A stretch of 7,166 nucleotides of DNA from a bacterium (GCA_021825285.1 JAKAHW010000050.1:1-7166); one strand, 5' to 3'. Counted from the stretch's first letter, positions 1 through 6,618 are shown. Made by a program: numbers and translations. The notes: a model not told the origin generated them from the letters alone.

Positions 1-983
1 AAAAAGCGCCGATATTTTCCCAAAGAGTTACTGAAATAATAAAGAAGGATAAAATAGACATAATTTGTGCAGAAAACTTCCATACAGACCTTCCCCCGGT
101 CTATAGTCTGCTTCTTAATATGGTAGCGATGTCTTTAAAAATTCCTCTTGTTTTGCAGCTTCATTCATTTGCGGTTACGGACCTTCAAACAGAAATAATC
201 AACCAACTGAAATGGGACAAGATAAGTTGTGTAAGCAAAAGCGTTGCAGGGGACTGTTTCCAGAAAGGGATGGACATAAACTATCTTTCAACTCATTATT
301 TAGGAGTTAACACAAAACATTTTAATCCGGATTTAAAAAGCAAAAATAACTTAAGAGCCAAGCTAAAAATTCCTTCTGACAGCGTAATTATTCTGACGGC
401 TACAAGAATAATTCGGGGGAAAAGGAACATACTTCAAGAAAAAGGAGTGATTAATTTAATTCAAGCCTTTTCCAGACTTTCATCAAGATATCCAAATTTT
501 AGGCTTCTCCTTGCAATAGGAAAACCTCCGGAAAATTTAAGCGATGAATTTAATATTGCGTATGAAATGCTTCTTGGATACATCAAACTTCACGGAGTTG
601 AAAAACAAACTATTGTTAAGACCTTCAAGCTTGAGGATATGCCTGATATTTATAAAGATTCGGATGTTTTCGTTTTGCCTTCTGAAAATGAAACTTTTGG
701 CCAGGTTTTTATTGAGGCAATGAGTAGCGGGACTCCTGTAATAGGCACAAAAGTGGGTGGAATTCCAGAAATAATCAGCGATTCTTATAATGGTTACTTA
801 GTTCAGCCGGATGATGCAAGTATCCTGGCCCAAAGGATAGAAAAATTAATTAACGATAAGCAAACCCGAGAGAGCTTTATAAAAGCAGGTATTAAGACTG
901 TTCAGAATAACTTTACTTCGGAAAAACAATTTTTAGGTTTCCACGAAATGCTTTGCGAAACCGTAAGCGCAAATCTTAAATAA
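1..983 (+). CDS. Glycosyltransferase family 4 (GT-B), 5'-truncated by the window edge
   Basis: Likely transfers a sugar from a nucleotide-sugar donor during cell-surface glycan synthesis; acceptor and donor cannot be read from sequence. The frame is open from base 3 to the stop at 981-983 (326 residues visible). The ATG at 120 is internal: the residues before it, including ENFHTDLPPVYSLLLN, read as ordinary GT4 N-domain sequence and run on into IPLVLQLHSF. The C-terminal Rossmann domain begins near TATRIIRGKR, a donor-binding loop. The EX7E-type motif is ENETFGQVFIEAM (E230 and E238 in visible numbering, bases 690-716), followed by SSGTPVIGTKVGGIPEII, the usual nucleotide-sugar binding stretch. 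GT4 enzymes are commonly 350-400 residues, so some tens of N-terminal residues are probably missing. It converges on the exporter operon and shares no operon with it. The family call is firm; the specific role is unknown. Confidence 0.9.
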   Translation, partial: KAPIFSQRVTEIIKKDKIDIICAENFHTDLPPVYSLLLNMVAMSLKIPLVLQLHSFAVTDLQTEIINQLKWDKISCVSKSVAGDCFQKGMDINYLSTHYLGVNTKHFNPDLKSKNNLRAKLKIPSDSVIILTATRIIRGKRNILQEKGVINLIQAFSRLSSRYPNFRLLLAIGKPPENLSDEFNIAYEMLLGYIKLHGVEKQTIVKTFKLEDMPDIYKDSDVFVLPSENETFGQVFIEAMSSGTPVIGTKVGGIPEIISDSYNGYLVQPDDASILAQRIEKLINDKQTRESFIKAGIKTVQNNFTSEKQFLGFHEMLCETVSANLK

Positions 984-993
984 ACAACCCCCG

Positions 994-1010
994 AATAGTT
1001 TTTGACTATT
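994..1010. terminator. Weak hairpin in the convergent intergenic gap
   Basis: AATAGT and ACTATT form a perfect 6-bp stem around a 5-nt loop, 10 nt after the glycosyltransferase stop. It lies between two convergent transcription units, where a bidirectional terminator would be expected. The stem is all A/T except one pair and neither side has a clean T-run, so it is a poor intrinsic terminator. The rest of the 984-1104 gap holds no gene or RNA that I can recognise. Confidence 0.22.
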
Positions 1011-1104
1011 ACATATTCTTTACTCAAGCCCACCTTCCTTTCTGCAGAGCTTAAGGTTTTCTTTAGGAGAATACTAATCCGATATTTATTTGGGAGAAAA
1101 ACAT

Positions 1105-1527
1105 TTATTTGTTTCCTCCAAGCCTGAACATCGGGTTTAACTGAATATTTTGAGCGGTTAGGCTACCGTCAGAATTAGCCGTTCCAAAAGCGGCAATTGT
1201 TTCTCCGTTTTTTACATCTGCTTTTGATGATTTATCGGTTTTGCTGTAAGTTGTGCTATCGGAAACATTTAAAATTTTGCTGCTTCCATCTAATAACTTA
1301 ACAGTTATGCTCCCGGAGTCTGATGAAACCACTTCTCCTACAACTGGCCTACCATTCCCCATCCTTCCTCCAAATCTTCCCGGCGCTCCGTTTCTATTCT
1401 GTCCGCTTTGAACTGAATTATTAGCAAAACTTTGGCCTTTCGATTTCTGATATTGCATTCCGCCAAAAAAAGCGATAGCTGCAATTACAACACTAACAAT
1501 AACGAGGGTTAAAGTATTATTTTTCAT
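1105..1527 (-). CDS. Small membrane-anchored DUF5666-like protein, last gene of exporter operon
   Basis: The predicted protein has 140 residues: a hydrophobic anchor or uncleaved signal at about 5-25, a Gly/Arg/Asn-rich linker at about 30-61 (NRNGAPGRFGGRMGNGRP), then a small beta-rich domain at about 62-131. The domain pattern is GEVVSSDSGSITVKLLDGSS, a Thr/Lys stretch, DVKNGETIAAFG and DGSLTAQNIQL. This resembles DUF5666-type OB-like repeats, for which no biochemical function is known to me. The chosen ATG lies 6 nt after a perfect GGAGGTG. An upstream in-frame GTG (1536-1534) is rejected because it is part of that ribosome site. The gene begins 21 nt after the permease stop, so it probably belongs to the same transcript and faces the outside of the membrane near the exporter. 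A role as an exporter accessory is inference from position only. Confidence 0.8.
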   Translation of the reverse strand: MKNNTLTLVIVSVVIAAIAFFGGMQYQKSKGQSFANNSVQSGQNRNGAPGRFGGRMGNGRPVVGEVVSSDSGSITVKLLDGSSKILNVSDSTTYSKTDKSSKADVKNGETIAAFGTANSDGSLTAQNIQLNPMFRLGGNK

Positions 1528-1533
1528 TATTTT

Positions 1534-1540
1534 CACCTCC
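1534..1540 (-). promoter_or_regulatory. Strong Shine-Dalgarno deciding the start of the DUF5666-like gene
   Basis: GGAGGTG on the minus strand, preceded by AAA, sits 6 nt before the ATG at 1527. The final GTG of this site is in frame with the gene and could be mistaken for its start. It is the best ribosome site in the window, which suggests that this last gene is well translated independently of coupling. Confidence 0.85.
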
Positions 1541-1548
1541 TTTCCTTA

Positions 1549-2772
1549 TTATTCATATCTTAAAGCTTCAATTGGTTGAAGATTTGCCGCTTTTCTTGCA
1601 GGGTACCAGCCGAATACGATTCCTATAGCTGCTGAAACAGCAAAGGCTAGAATTACGGCACTTGGGGCAACCATAAAAAGAGAGCCGGTAAAGTAGGAAA
1701 AAATAAACGAAATAATAATTCCCAGTATTGTTCCGATAACGCCTCCCATAAAAGTAAGAATTATTGATTCTATTAAAAATTGGGTTATTATCGTATTTTT
1801 TTTTGCTCCCAATGCTTTTCTTAGTCCAATTTCTCTCGTCCTTTCAGTTACGGTTACAAGCATAATATTCATGATTCCAATTCCTCCGACTAAAAGAGAA
1901 ATAGCAGCGATTCCAGACAATAAAACCGTAAATATTCCTGTTGTTTGGTTTGCTGTATTTAGAATATCCTGTTGGGAAAAAATAGAAAAATCTGCCTGCG
2001 CAGGACCGCTGAGTTTGTGCCTCGCAAGAAGGAGATATCCTATTTCATTTTCAGCATCCACCATTGAGTTCTGGTCTTTTGCTTCAATTCCAATTGAGGA
2101 TAGATATGTAATTCCAAAAAGCTGTTTTTGCGCAGTATTTAAGGGAACATAGGCAATGTTGTCCTGATTTTGAAAACCAGTTCCACCTTTGCTTTGAGTA
2201 ACTCCGATCACTCTTAAACTGGTACTTCCTACCCTTACCGTTTGTCCAACCGGATTTTCTTGCCCAAATAAATCGGCGGCGGCCTGAGGACCGATGACTA
2301 TCACTCTTGACATTGCATTGTTGTCTTGCTCTGAGATAAAACTGCCTTTGTCAATTGAGATTTTGTGAACAATTGAATATGCAGGGACAACTCCAATAAT
2401 TTGAAGATTTGAATTGTTTCGGCCTGCGCCTACCTGCATTCTTTTTGAAGACTCAGGAGAAACATTTTGTACGTGGGTAATTTGAGGCGAAGTTTTTATT
2501 GCCGTAGCATCCTCATTTGTAAGCGTTGTTGCTCCGCCTGCGGCTCCTCTTACACCTCCTGAATTTTGGCTTCCGGGAATTATTGTTAACAAGTTTGCTC
2601 CTAAGGACTCTATTTGATTTTGGATTGATTTTTGAGTTGCTTGTCCAAGCGAAATAAGAGCAATTACGCTTCCAATTCCAATGACAATGCCAAGAATGGC
2701 AAGACCTGTTCTCAGCTTGTTAAGGGTTAGTGTTCCTAGGCTATCGCTAAATGTTTCAAATAATTCATTCAT
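1549..2772 (-). CDS. MacB/YknZ-type ABC transporter permease
   Basis: Membrane subunit of a type VII (mechanotransmission) ABC exporter, 407 residues. Segments in order: a cytoplasmic N-terminal helix with LNKLRTGLAILGIVIGIGSV leading into TM1 (about 21-43); a large extracytoplasmic MacB_PCD domain (about 45-275) with the Gly-rich GGVRGAAGGATTLTNEDA after the first strand; TM2 (about 280-306); the FtsX-family coupling segment ERTREIGLRKALGA (310-323); TM3 (about 330-358); TM4 (about 368-389); and the closing YPARKAANLQPIEALRYE. This is full-length for the stand-alone permease form, with no ATPase fused. The ATG lies in an ATGAATGA overlap with the ATPase stop (8 bp shared), with a weak AGGT 7 nt upstream, so translational coupling is likely. 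The substrate is unknown; relatives export peptides, lipids or macrolides, or relay envelope stress. Confidence 0.93.
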   Translation of the reverse strand: MNELFETFSDSLGTLTLNKLRTGLAILGIVIGIGSVIALISLGQATQKSIQNQIESLGANLLTIIPGSQNSGGVRGAAGGATTLTNEDATAIKTSPQITHVQNVSPESSKRMQVGAGRNNSNLQIIGVVPAYSIVHKISIDKGSFISEQDNNAMSRVIVIGPQAAADLFGQENPVGQTVRVGSTSLRVIGVTQSKGGTGFQNQDNIAYVPLNTAQKQLFGITYLSSIGIEAKDQNSMVDAENEIGYLLLARHKLSGPAQADFSIFSQQDILNTANQTTGIFTVLLSGIAAISLLVGGIGIMNIMLVTVTERTREIGLRKALGAKKNTIITQFLIESIILTFMGGVIGTILGIIISFIFSYFTGSLFMVAPSAVILAFAVSAAIGIVFGWYPARKAANLQPIEALRYE

Positions 2773-3493
2773 TTTTTCTACCTACTTTTGCTTTAGTTTG
2801 TCTTTCGTTTATTTTGTCAGAAACTATTTTTCCATCCTTAATGGTTATTATTCTTTTAGCGTGGACTGCTATGTCAGGTTCATGGGTAATCATAACTATT
2901 GTGTGCCCCTCTTTTTCATTAACTTCCTGAAATATTGCCATTATTTCTTCGGCTTGTGCCGATGCAATATTTCCTGTAGGTTCGTCTGCCAGAAGAATAC
3001 TTGGATTCATAGCAAGTCCGCGCGCGATAGCCACTCTTTGTTGCTGTCCTCCTGAAAGCTGACTAGAGGTGTGATCTTCTCTGTTTTCAAGTCCTACCAT
3101 TTTTAAATATTTTTTTGCTTTTTTTGTGCGCTCATTCATTCCTATACCTGCGTATCTCATTGGTAACATTACGTTTTTTAAAGCGGAAGTTCTAGATAAA
3201 AGGTTGAAGGCTTGAAAAATAAATCCGATTTTAGTATTTCTTATTTTGGCAAGCTCATCGTCGGTCAGTCGCCCAACATTTTGTCCATCCAAAATGTATT
3301 CACCCTTAGTCGGGACATCAAGTGCTCCCAAAATATGCATAAGCGTAGATTTTCCGCTTCCCGAAGGCCCCATGATCGCAATGAATTCACCTTTTCTTAC
3401 TTTAAAAGAAATATTATCTAAGGCTGTTGTTTCAAGGGTTCCACTCTTGTATTTTTTTGTTATGTGTGAAGCATCAATAATTGTGGAATTCAT
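2765..3493 (-). CDS. ABC exporter ATPase, MacB/LolD/YknY type
   Basis: Energises the permease next to it; 242 residues, cytoplasmic. All the core motifs are visible: Walker A GPSGSGKST (42-50), Q-loop Q94 in FIFQAFNLLS, signature LSGGQQQRVAIARGLA (146-161), Walker B ILLADE (166-171) with catalytic E171, and the switch His H204 in MITHEPD. One departure: after DEPTG the usual NLDS of this family is NIAS, so the conserved D-loop aspartate is alanine (A177, codon 2965-2963). The tail after about 225 is short and basic. The ATG follows the adaptor stop with no gap (TAA then ATG), and a good GAGGAGG lies 7 nt upstream inside the adaptor's last codons. The family is secure; the substrate is unknown. 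Confidence 0.95.
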   Translation of the reverse strand: MNSTIIDASHITKKYKSGTLETTALDNISFKVRKGEFIAIMGPSGSGKSTLMHILGALDVPTKGEYILDGQNVGRLTDDELAKIRNTKIGFIFQAFNLLSRTSALKNVMLPMRYAGIGMNERTKKAKKYLKMVGLENREDHTSSQLSGGQQQRVAIARGLAMNPSILLADEPTGNIASAQAEEIMAIFQEVNEKEGHTIVMITHEPDIAVHAKRIITIKDGKIVSDKINERQTKAKVGRKNE

Positions 3494-4858
3494 TTACCTT
3501 CCTCCTCTCAGGATCGCACCCCCGCCGCCTCCCCCGAAGCCTCTGCCTCCACCCAATCCGCTAAATGGAGAGGAACCTTGATTTCCTGTTGTTCTGCTTT
3601 GAGTGGTTATTGCCGTTACGACAGTTTCTCCCTCTGAAAGTCCTGAAACAATTTCGGTTTCTGCATCCGAAGCCATCCCTGTTTCTACTGAAACTTGTTC
3701 AATGTTTCCATTCTTAAGAACGCGAACAAAAGTATCTCCATTTGAATTTTGTATGGCTGCTGTGGGAACCTTGAGAACATTGTCTTTTCTCTTTGTTTGA
3801 ATTGTCATTGTGGCAGTCATTCCGGAGCGAAGGCTCGGTGGAGTTGAAGCGAAGCTAACATAAACTCCATAGGTTACGACCCCCGAGTTACTGGTTCCTA
3901 TCTGGTCAACACTAACAACATTCCCCGCAAATGTTTTACCAGGATATGCATCTAGAATTATGGTTGTTTTTTGTCCGAGCTCAATCTGAGGAATATCGAT
4001 TTCACTTGCCAAAGCTTTAACTTGAAGGGGACCTGAATTTGATATAACGAGAATGGGTTGCGAAGAACTTGAAGAGTTTCCGTTTGTGCTTGATGTTCCT
4101 CCGGTTGCTGTTGAGGCGGTAGAGCCGATTATGCTTGAGAAGTTTGCTATAGTCCCTGAAATTGGTGCTAAAACTTGTGTGCTCTGAGTTGACTGGTAAG
4201 CAAGCCAAGTGGAATTAACCTGCGCTGAAGCAGCGCTCACTGCAACATTCCCGTCTTTATATTTGGTTTCAGCAGCAGTAAATGCTTTTTGAGCTTGGGT
4301 TACCGAAGAGTCAATGCTTTGTTTTTCAAGATCGGTATAATCTTGTTTGGTTGAAGGATTCGTAATGTTGTTATTCTTGAAATTTTGGGTGTTTTGGGCA
4401 TCAAGATATGCTTTTTGGGCGGTCCACATCTGGGAATCAAGGGTCTGTTGGTTGTCTTGTGTTGATGTAAGGGAACTTAGCGCATTTTGATATGAAGCGT
4501 AAGCGGCCGCCTGTTCCGCAGGAGTGGCAGTGGAGGTGACTTTAAAAAGAGCTTGGTCGGCAGAAACGGAGTCTCCGTTTTTCACATATATTTCGTCAAT
4601 TACCCCATTTGTTGGAGAGGTAACGTTAGTTTGATTTCCCAGAACATTTCCACTCTCGGTAACTGTCGATATGAGCGTTCCTTTATCTACGGTTGCTGTT
4701 TGGTATTGAGGCTTAACTGCAGGAGAGCGAAAGAAAAGTAACCATACTAACACTAACAAAAGCGCAACTAAAACCCCTTTTACTTTCCAAGAAGAGACTA
4801 AAAACCATTTATAAAATGAGGCAGTATTTAATTTAACTCCGTTTAATGACTTCATCAT
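3494..4858 (-). CDS. MacA/YknX-like membrane-fusion (adaptor) protein of ABC exporter
   Basis: Periplasmic-adaptor-type partner of the ATPase and permease; 454 residues. Order: short basic N-terminus, one membrane anchor (about 27-43), first lipoyl half (about 76-108, with GVIDEIYVKNGDSVSADQ), a long Gln/Thr/Ala-rich helical hairpin (about 113-226), second lipoyl half (from about 228, VLAPISGTIANF), interrupted by a Ser/Gly/Thr loop (about 243-266), a beta-barrel domain (about 278-352, with LRSGMTATMTIQT), a membrane-proximal domain (about 358-420) and a Gly-rich tail (about 425-454). The hairpin has no arginine, so the RxxxLxxxxxxS tip used to dock TolC is absent, which fits a cell without an outer-membrane channel. 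ATG 4858 is followed by a second ATG, and no Shine-Dalgarno precedes either. It is the first gene of the exporter operon, 43 nt after the kinase stop, with a predicted regulator box in between. Confidence 0.92.
   Translation of the reverse strand: MMKSLNGVKLNTASFYKWFLVSSWKVKGVLVALLLVLVWLLFFRSPAVKPQYQTATVDKGTLISTVTESGNVLGNQTNVTSPTNGVIDEIYVKNGDSVSADQALFKVTSTATPAEQAAAYASYQNALSSLTSTQDNQQTLDSQMWTAQKAYLDAQNTQNFKNNNITNPSTKQDYTDLEKQSIDSSVTQAQKAFTAAETKYKDGNVAVSAASAQVNSTWLAYQSTQSTQVLAPISGTIANFSSIIGSTASTATGGTSSTNGNSSSSSQPILVISNSGPLQVKALASEIDIPQIELGQKTTIILDAYPGKTFAGNVVSVDQIGTSNSGVVTYGVYVSFASTPPSLRSGMTATMTIQTKRKDNVLKVPTAAIQNSNGDTFVRVLKNGNIEQVSVETGMASDAETEIVSGLSEGETVVTAITTQSRTTGNQGSSPFSGLGGGRGFGGGGGGAILRGGR
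3501..3507 (-). promoter_or_regulatory. Shine-Dalgarno for the ATPase, embedded in adaptor coding sequence
   Basis: GAGGAGG on the minus strand is followed by AAGGTAA (7 nt) and the ATPase ATG. The same bases encode the Arg-Gly-Gly-Arg end of the adaptor protein, and the following TAA is its stop codon. Confidence 0.8.
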
Positions 4859-4868
4859 TTCGATGTAA

Positions 4869-4900
4869 TTTACAAAAGGCCGCTTAAAAGAACCTTAAAA
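4869..4900 (-). promoter_or_regulatory. Predicted response-regulator box and promoter of the exporter operon
   Basis: On the + strand CTTAAAA occurs at 4883-4889 and again at 4894-4900, an 11-bp period typical of sites bound by OmpR/PhoB-family dimers. The 18 bp CTTAAAAGAACCTTAAAA match 16 of 18 bases of the box before the response-regulator gene, in the same orientation. Read toward the adaptor gene (minus strand), 8 nt separate the box from a weak -10 candidate TGTAAA (4874-4869); TAAATT two bases further on is an alternative. The -10 region lies in a short palindrome, TGTAAATTACA. No good -35 hexamer is present, consistent with activator dependence. Regulator identity is inferred from gene adjacency. 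Confidence 0.6.
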
Positions 4901-4901
4901 T

Positions 4902-5903
4902 TTAGATAGGAAGTTGAACAGTAAAAGTGGAACCTTTACCTAATTTGCTTTCAAGAGAAATTTTTCCCTTATGGTCTTCCACGATTTTTTTAGCAATAGA
5001 CAAACCTAATCCATATCCGGAAATTTTTGTTCTTGAAGCATCTGCCCTATAAAATCTATCGAAAACATGGGATAAATCTTTTTCTCCGATTCCAATTCCT
5101 GAATCTTTAACTACAACTTTTATAAAATGGTCAACTTTCTTTGAGGAGACATAAATTCTGGAACCTTTCGGACTATATTTAATCGCATTATCCAAAAGTA
5201 TTACAAAAAGCTGCGTTAATTTTGCTTCCCAACAATTTATTAATTTATTTGAAATACGGCTTTCTATAAAAATATGTCTTCTACGCGCCGTTGGACCAAC
5301 TTTTTTAATTGCATCATTAGCTATTTTTTGAACAGAAACCTTTGTGAAAAAAGTTTTCTTTAAATTAAAATCTTGGGCCAGCCCCAAAAGGCTATCGGAC
5401 AGAGTTTGAAGTTTTACCACTTCTTCAAGATTGCTTGTAATAATTTTTCTTGCATTTTTCACTTCGCCCCGGTCTAGAAGGGATGCTTCCATCTCAGCTC
5501 TTAGAGCAGTTAAAGGAGTCCTTAATTCGTGAGAAGCATCTGTTATGAACCGATTTTGCTCATCAACCATTGTTTGAATTGGTTTTAAAGTTCTTCCTGC
5601 CAAAAAATATCCACCAATACCTGCAGCAGCAAATATTCCTAAATTTATAAAAACTAGCATTACGATTAGCCTTTGATTTGATTCTTCCAACTCGTTTAGG
5701 TTTGGGGGGTTTGGATTCAGAGTTGGTCTAAAAAAAACAGTTTCTTTTTCAAGAGCTTGTCTTAATTCTACGCGTCTTATCACCCTTTGAATTTCACGGG
5801 ACGAAAGGTTGTAAAAAGCAACGCTAAAAAACACGCTTACAAGCATGATGATAACTAAATACCAAGCTGTTAATTTTAGTCGTGTTGCTTGAAAAACTTT
5901 CAT
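4902..5903 (-). CDS. Sensor histidine kinase (HisKA/HATPase_c)
   Basis: Membrane sensor that autophosphorylates and passes phosphate to the adjacent response regulator; 333 residues. TM1 (about 12-32), a short outside loop of about 46 residues (33-78, with TLNPNPPNLNE), TM2 (about 79-103), then only about 20 residues before the H-box FITDASHELRTPLTAL (119-134, phospho-acceptor H125). The ATP-binding domain shows the N-box LLDNAIKYSP (N239), G1 DSGIGI (267-272), F-box VFDRFYRAD, G2 GYGLGLSIAKKI and G3 GKGSTF. The gap between TM2 and the H-box is too short for a full HAMP domain. Its ATG overlaps the regulator stop in an ATGA (4 bp), so the two are translationally coupled and form a pair. The signal is unknown; the tiny sensor loop and the downstream exporter suggest envelope stress. 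Confidence 0.95.
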   Translation of the reverse strand: MKVFQATRLKLTAWYLVIIMLVSVFFSVAFYNLSSREIQRVIRRVELRQALEKETVFFRPTLNPNPPNLNELEESNQRLIVMLVFINLGIFAAAGIGGYFLAGRTLKPIQTMVDEQNRFITDASHELRTPLTALRAEMEASLLDRGEVKNARKIITSNLEEVVKLQTLSDSLLGLAQDFNLKKTFFTKVSVQKIANDAIKKVGPTARRRHIFIESRISNKLINCWEAKLTQLFVILLDNAIKYSPKGSRIYVSSKKVDHFIKVVVKDSGIGIGEKDLSHVFDRFYRADASRTKISGYGLGLSIAKKIVEDHKGKISLESKLGKGSTFTVQLPI

Positions 5904-6577
5904 TTATGTATGCCAATCTTGTATCCGAATCCACGCACTGTATGAATTAAAGGCTCATTTTGGTAAGGTTTGTCGATCTTGTTCCTTAGGTATTTTATAT
6001 AAACCTCTACAGAGTTTGGTAAAACATCTGCATCATAATTCCAAACATGATTTATTATTTGTTCTTTTGTCAAAATTTGATTTTCATGGCGCATCAAATA
6101 CTCAAGGAGGGCAAATTCCTTACTGGATAAAGCAATACTTTGATCTCCCCGTTTTACTTCAAAAGTTAATGTATAAAGGGTTAAATTTCCGACTTGCAGA
6201 AGAGTTGGTGTTGTTTGTTTTGGTCGCCTAATTAAAGCTCGTACTCGTGCAAAAAGCTCTGTAAATGCGAAGGGTTTTACTAAGTAGTCATCTGCTCCTG
6301 CATCAAGACCTTCAACTTTATCTCCTATTTGGCCTTTTGCCGTTAAGAGCAATATGGCGGTATGGACACTCTTTTCCCTTAATTTCTTGCAAAGCTCTAC
6401 TCCTTCAATTTTGGGTAAGAGGCGATCCAGGATTATCAAGTCGTACTCTTCAGAAACTGCGTAATCATACCCTTGCTTTCCATCATAAACTACATCTACC
6501 GCGTAATTTTCGTGTTCGAGGCCCTTTTTAATTGAATTAGCAATTTTATGCTCATCTTCAACCACGAGTATTCTCAT
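5900..6577 (-). CDS. OmpR/PhoB-family response regulator
   Basis: DNA-binding partner of the kinase; 225 residues, usual family length. Receiver domain at about 1-117: acidic pocket E7/D8 in VVEDE, phospho-acceptor D51 in LIILDRLLP, T79 in LLLTAK, K101 in YLVKPFAF. Winged-helix effector domain at about 127-222: LSSKEFALLEYLMRHENQIL, recognition helix near NSVEVYIKYLRNKID, and the wing motif HTVRGFGYKI. The ATG at 6577 gives the canonical MRILVVEDE start. No Shine-Dalgarno is present and a TATAAT lies only 9 nt upstream, so the mRNA may be leaderless. A direct-repeat box just before it suggests autoregulation. It probably also controls the exporter operon, through the matching box at 4883-4900. 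Confidence 0.96.
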   Translation of the reverse strand: MRILVVEDEHKIANSIKKGLEHENYAVDVVYDGKQGYDYAVSEEYDLIILDRLLPKIEGVELCKKLREKSVHTAILLLTAKGQIGDKVEGLDAGADDYLVKPFAFTELFARVRALIRRPKQTTPTLLQVGNLTLYTLTFEVKRGDQSIALSSKEFALLEYLMRHENQILTKEQIINHVWNYDADVLPNSVEVYIKYLRNKIDKPYQNEPLIHTVRGFGYKIGIHK

Positions 6578-6586
6578 AAGAAGGAA

Positions 6587-6618
6587 ATTATACTACATTT
6601 CTTAAAATTACCTTAAAA
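6587..6618 (-). promoter_or_regulatory. Predicted autoregulated promoter of the two-component operon
   Basis: A perfect TATAAT on the minus strand (6592-6587) lies 9 nt from the regulator ATG. Eight nt upstream of it is the direct-repeat box, on the + strand CTTAAAATTACCTTAAAA (6601-6618), with CTTAAAA repeated at an 11-bp period. The position expected for -35 falls within the box and does not resemble TTGACA, which matches the layout of promoters where a PhoB-like activator replaces -35 recognition. The box is nearly identical to the one before the adaptor gene. Confidence 0.65.

Noticed and set aside
120..122. ATG at 120 as the glycosyltransferase start.
   Set aside because: The frame is open to the left edge and the upstream residues are conserved-looking GT4 sequence.
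1049..1067. A third possible regulator box (minus-strand CTAAAGAAAACCTTAAGC) in the convergent gap.
   Set aside because: It matches only about 13 of 18 positions of the other box, lacks the second CTTAAAA repeat, faces no start codon and lies downstream of the operon; AT-rich chance similarity is likelier.
1528..1536. GTG start giving a DUF5666-like protein three residues longer.
   Set aside because: The GTG is the end of the GGAGGTG ribosome site, and the ATG at 1527 has ideal spacing.
3246..3581. Plus-strand open frame encoding a Pro-rich tail (PPPPPPKPLPPPNP).
   Set aside because: It is the antisense image of the adaptor's Gly-rich tail and the ATPase gene, with no ribosome site or family resemblance.
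4859..4901. Terminator between the kinase and adaptor genes.
   Set aside because: No stable hairpin with a T-run is visible; partial readthrough from the two-component operon into the exporter operon is possible.
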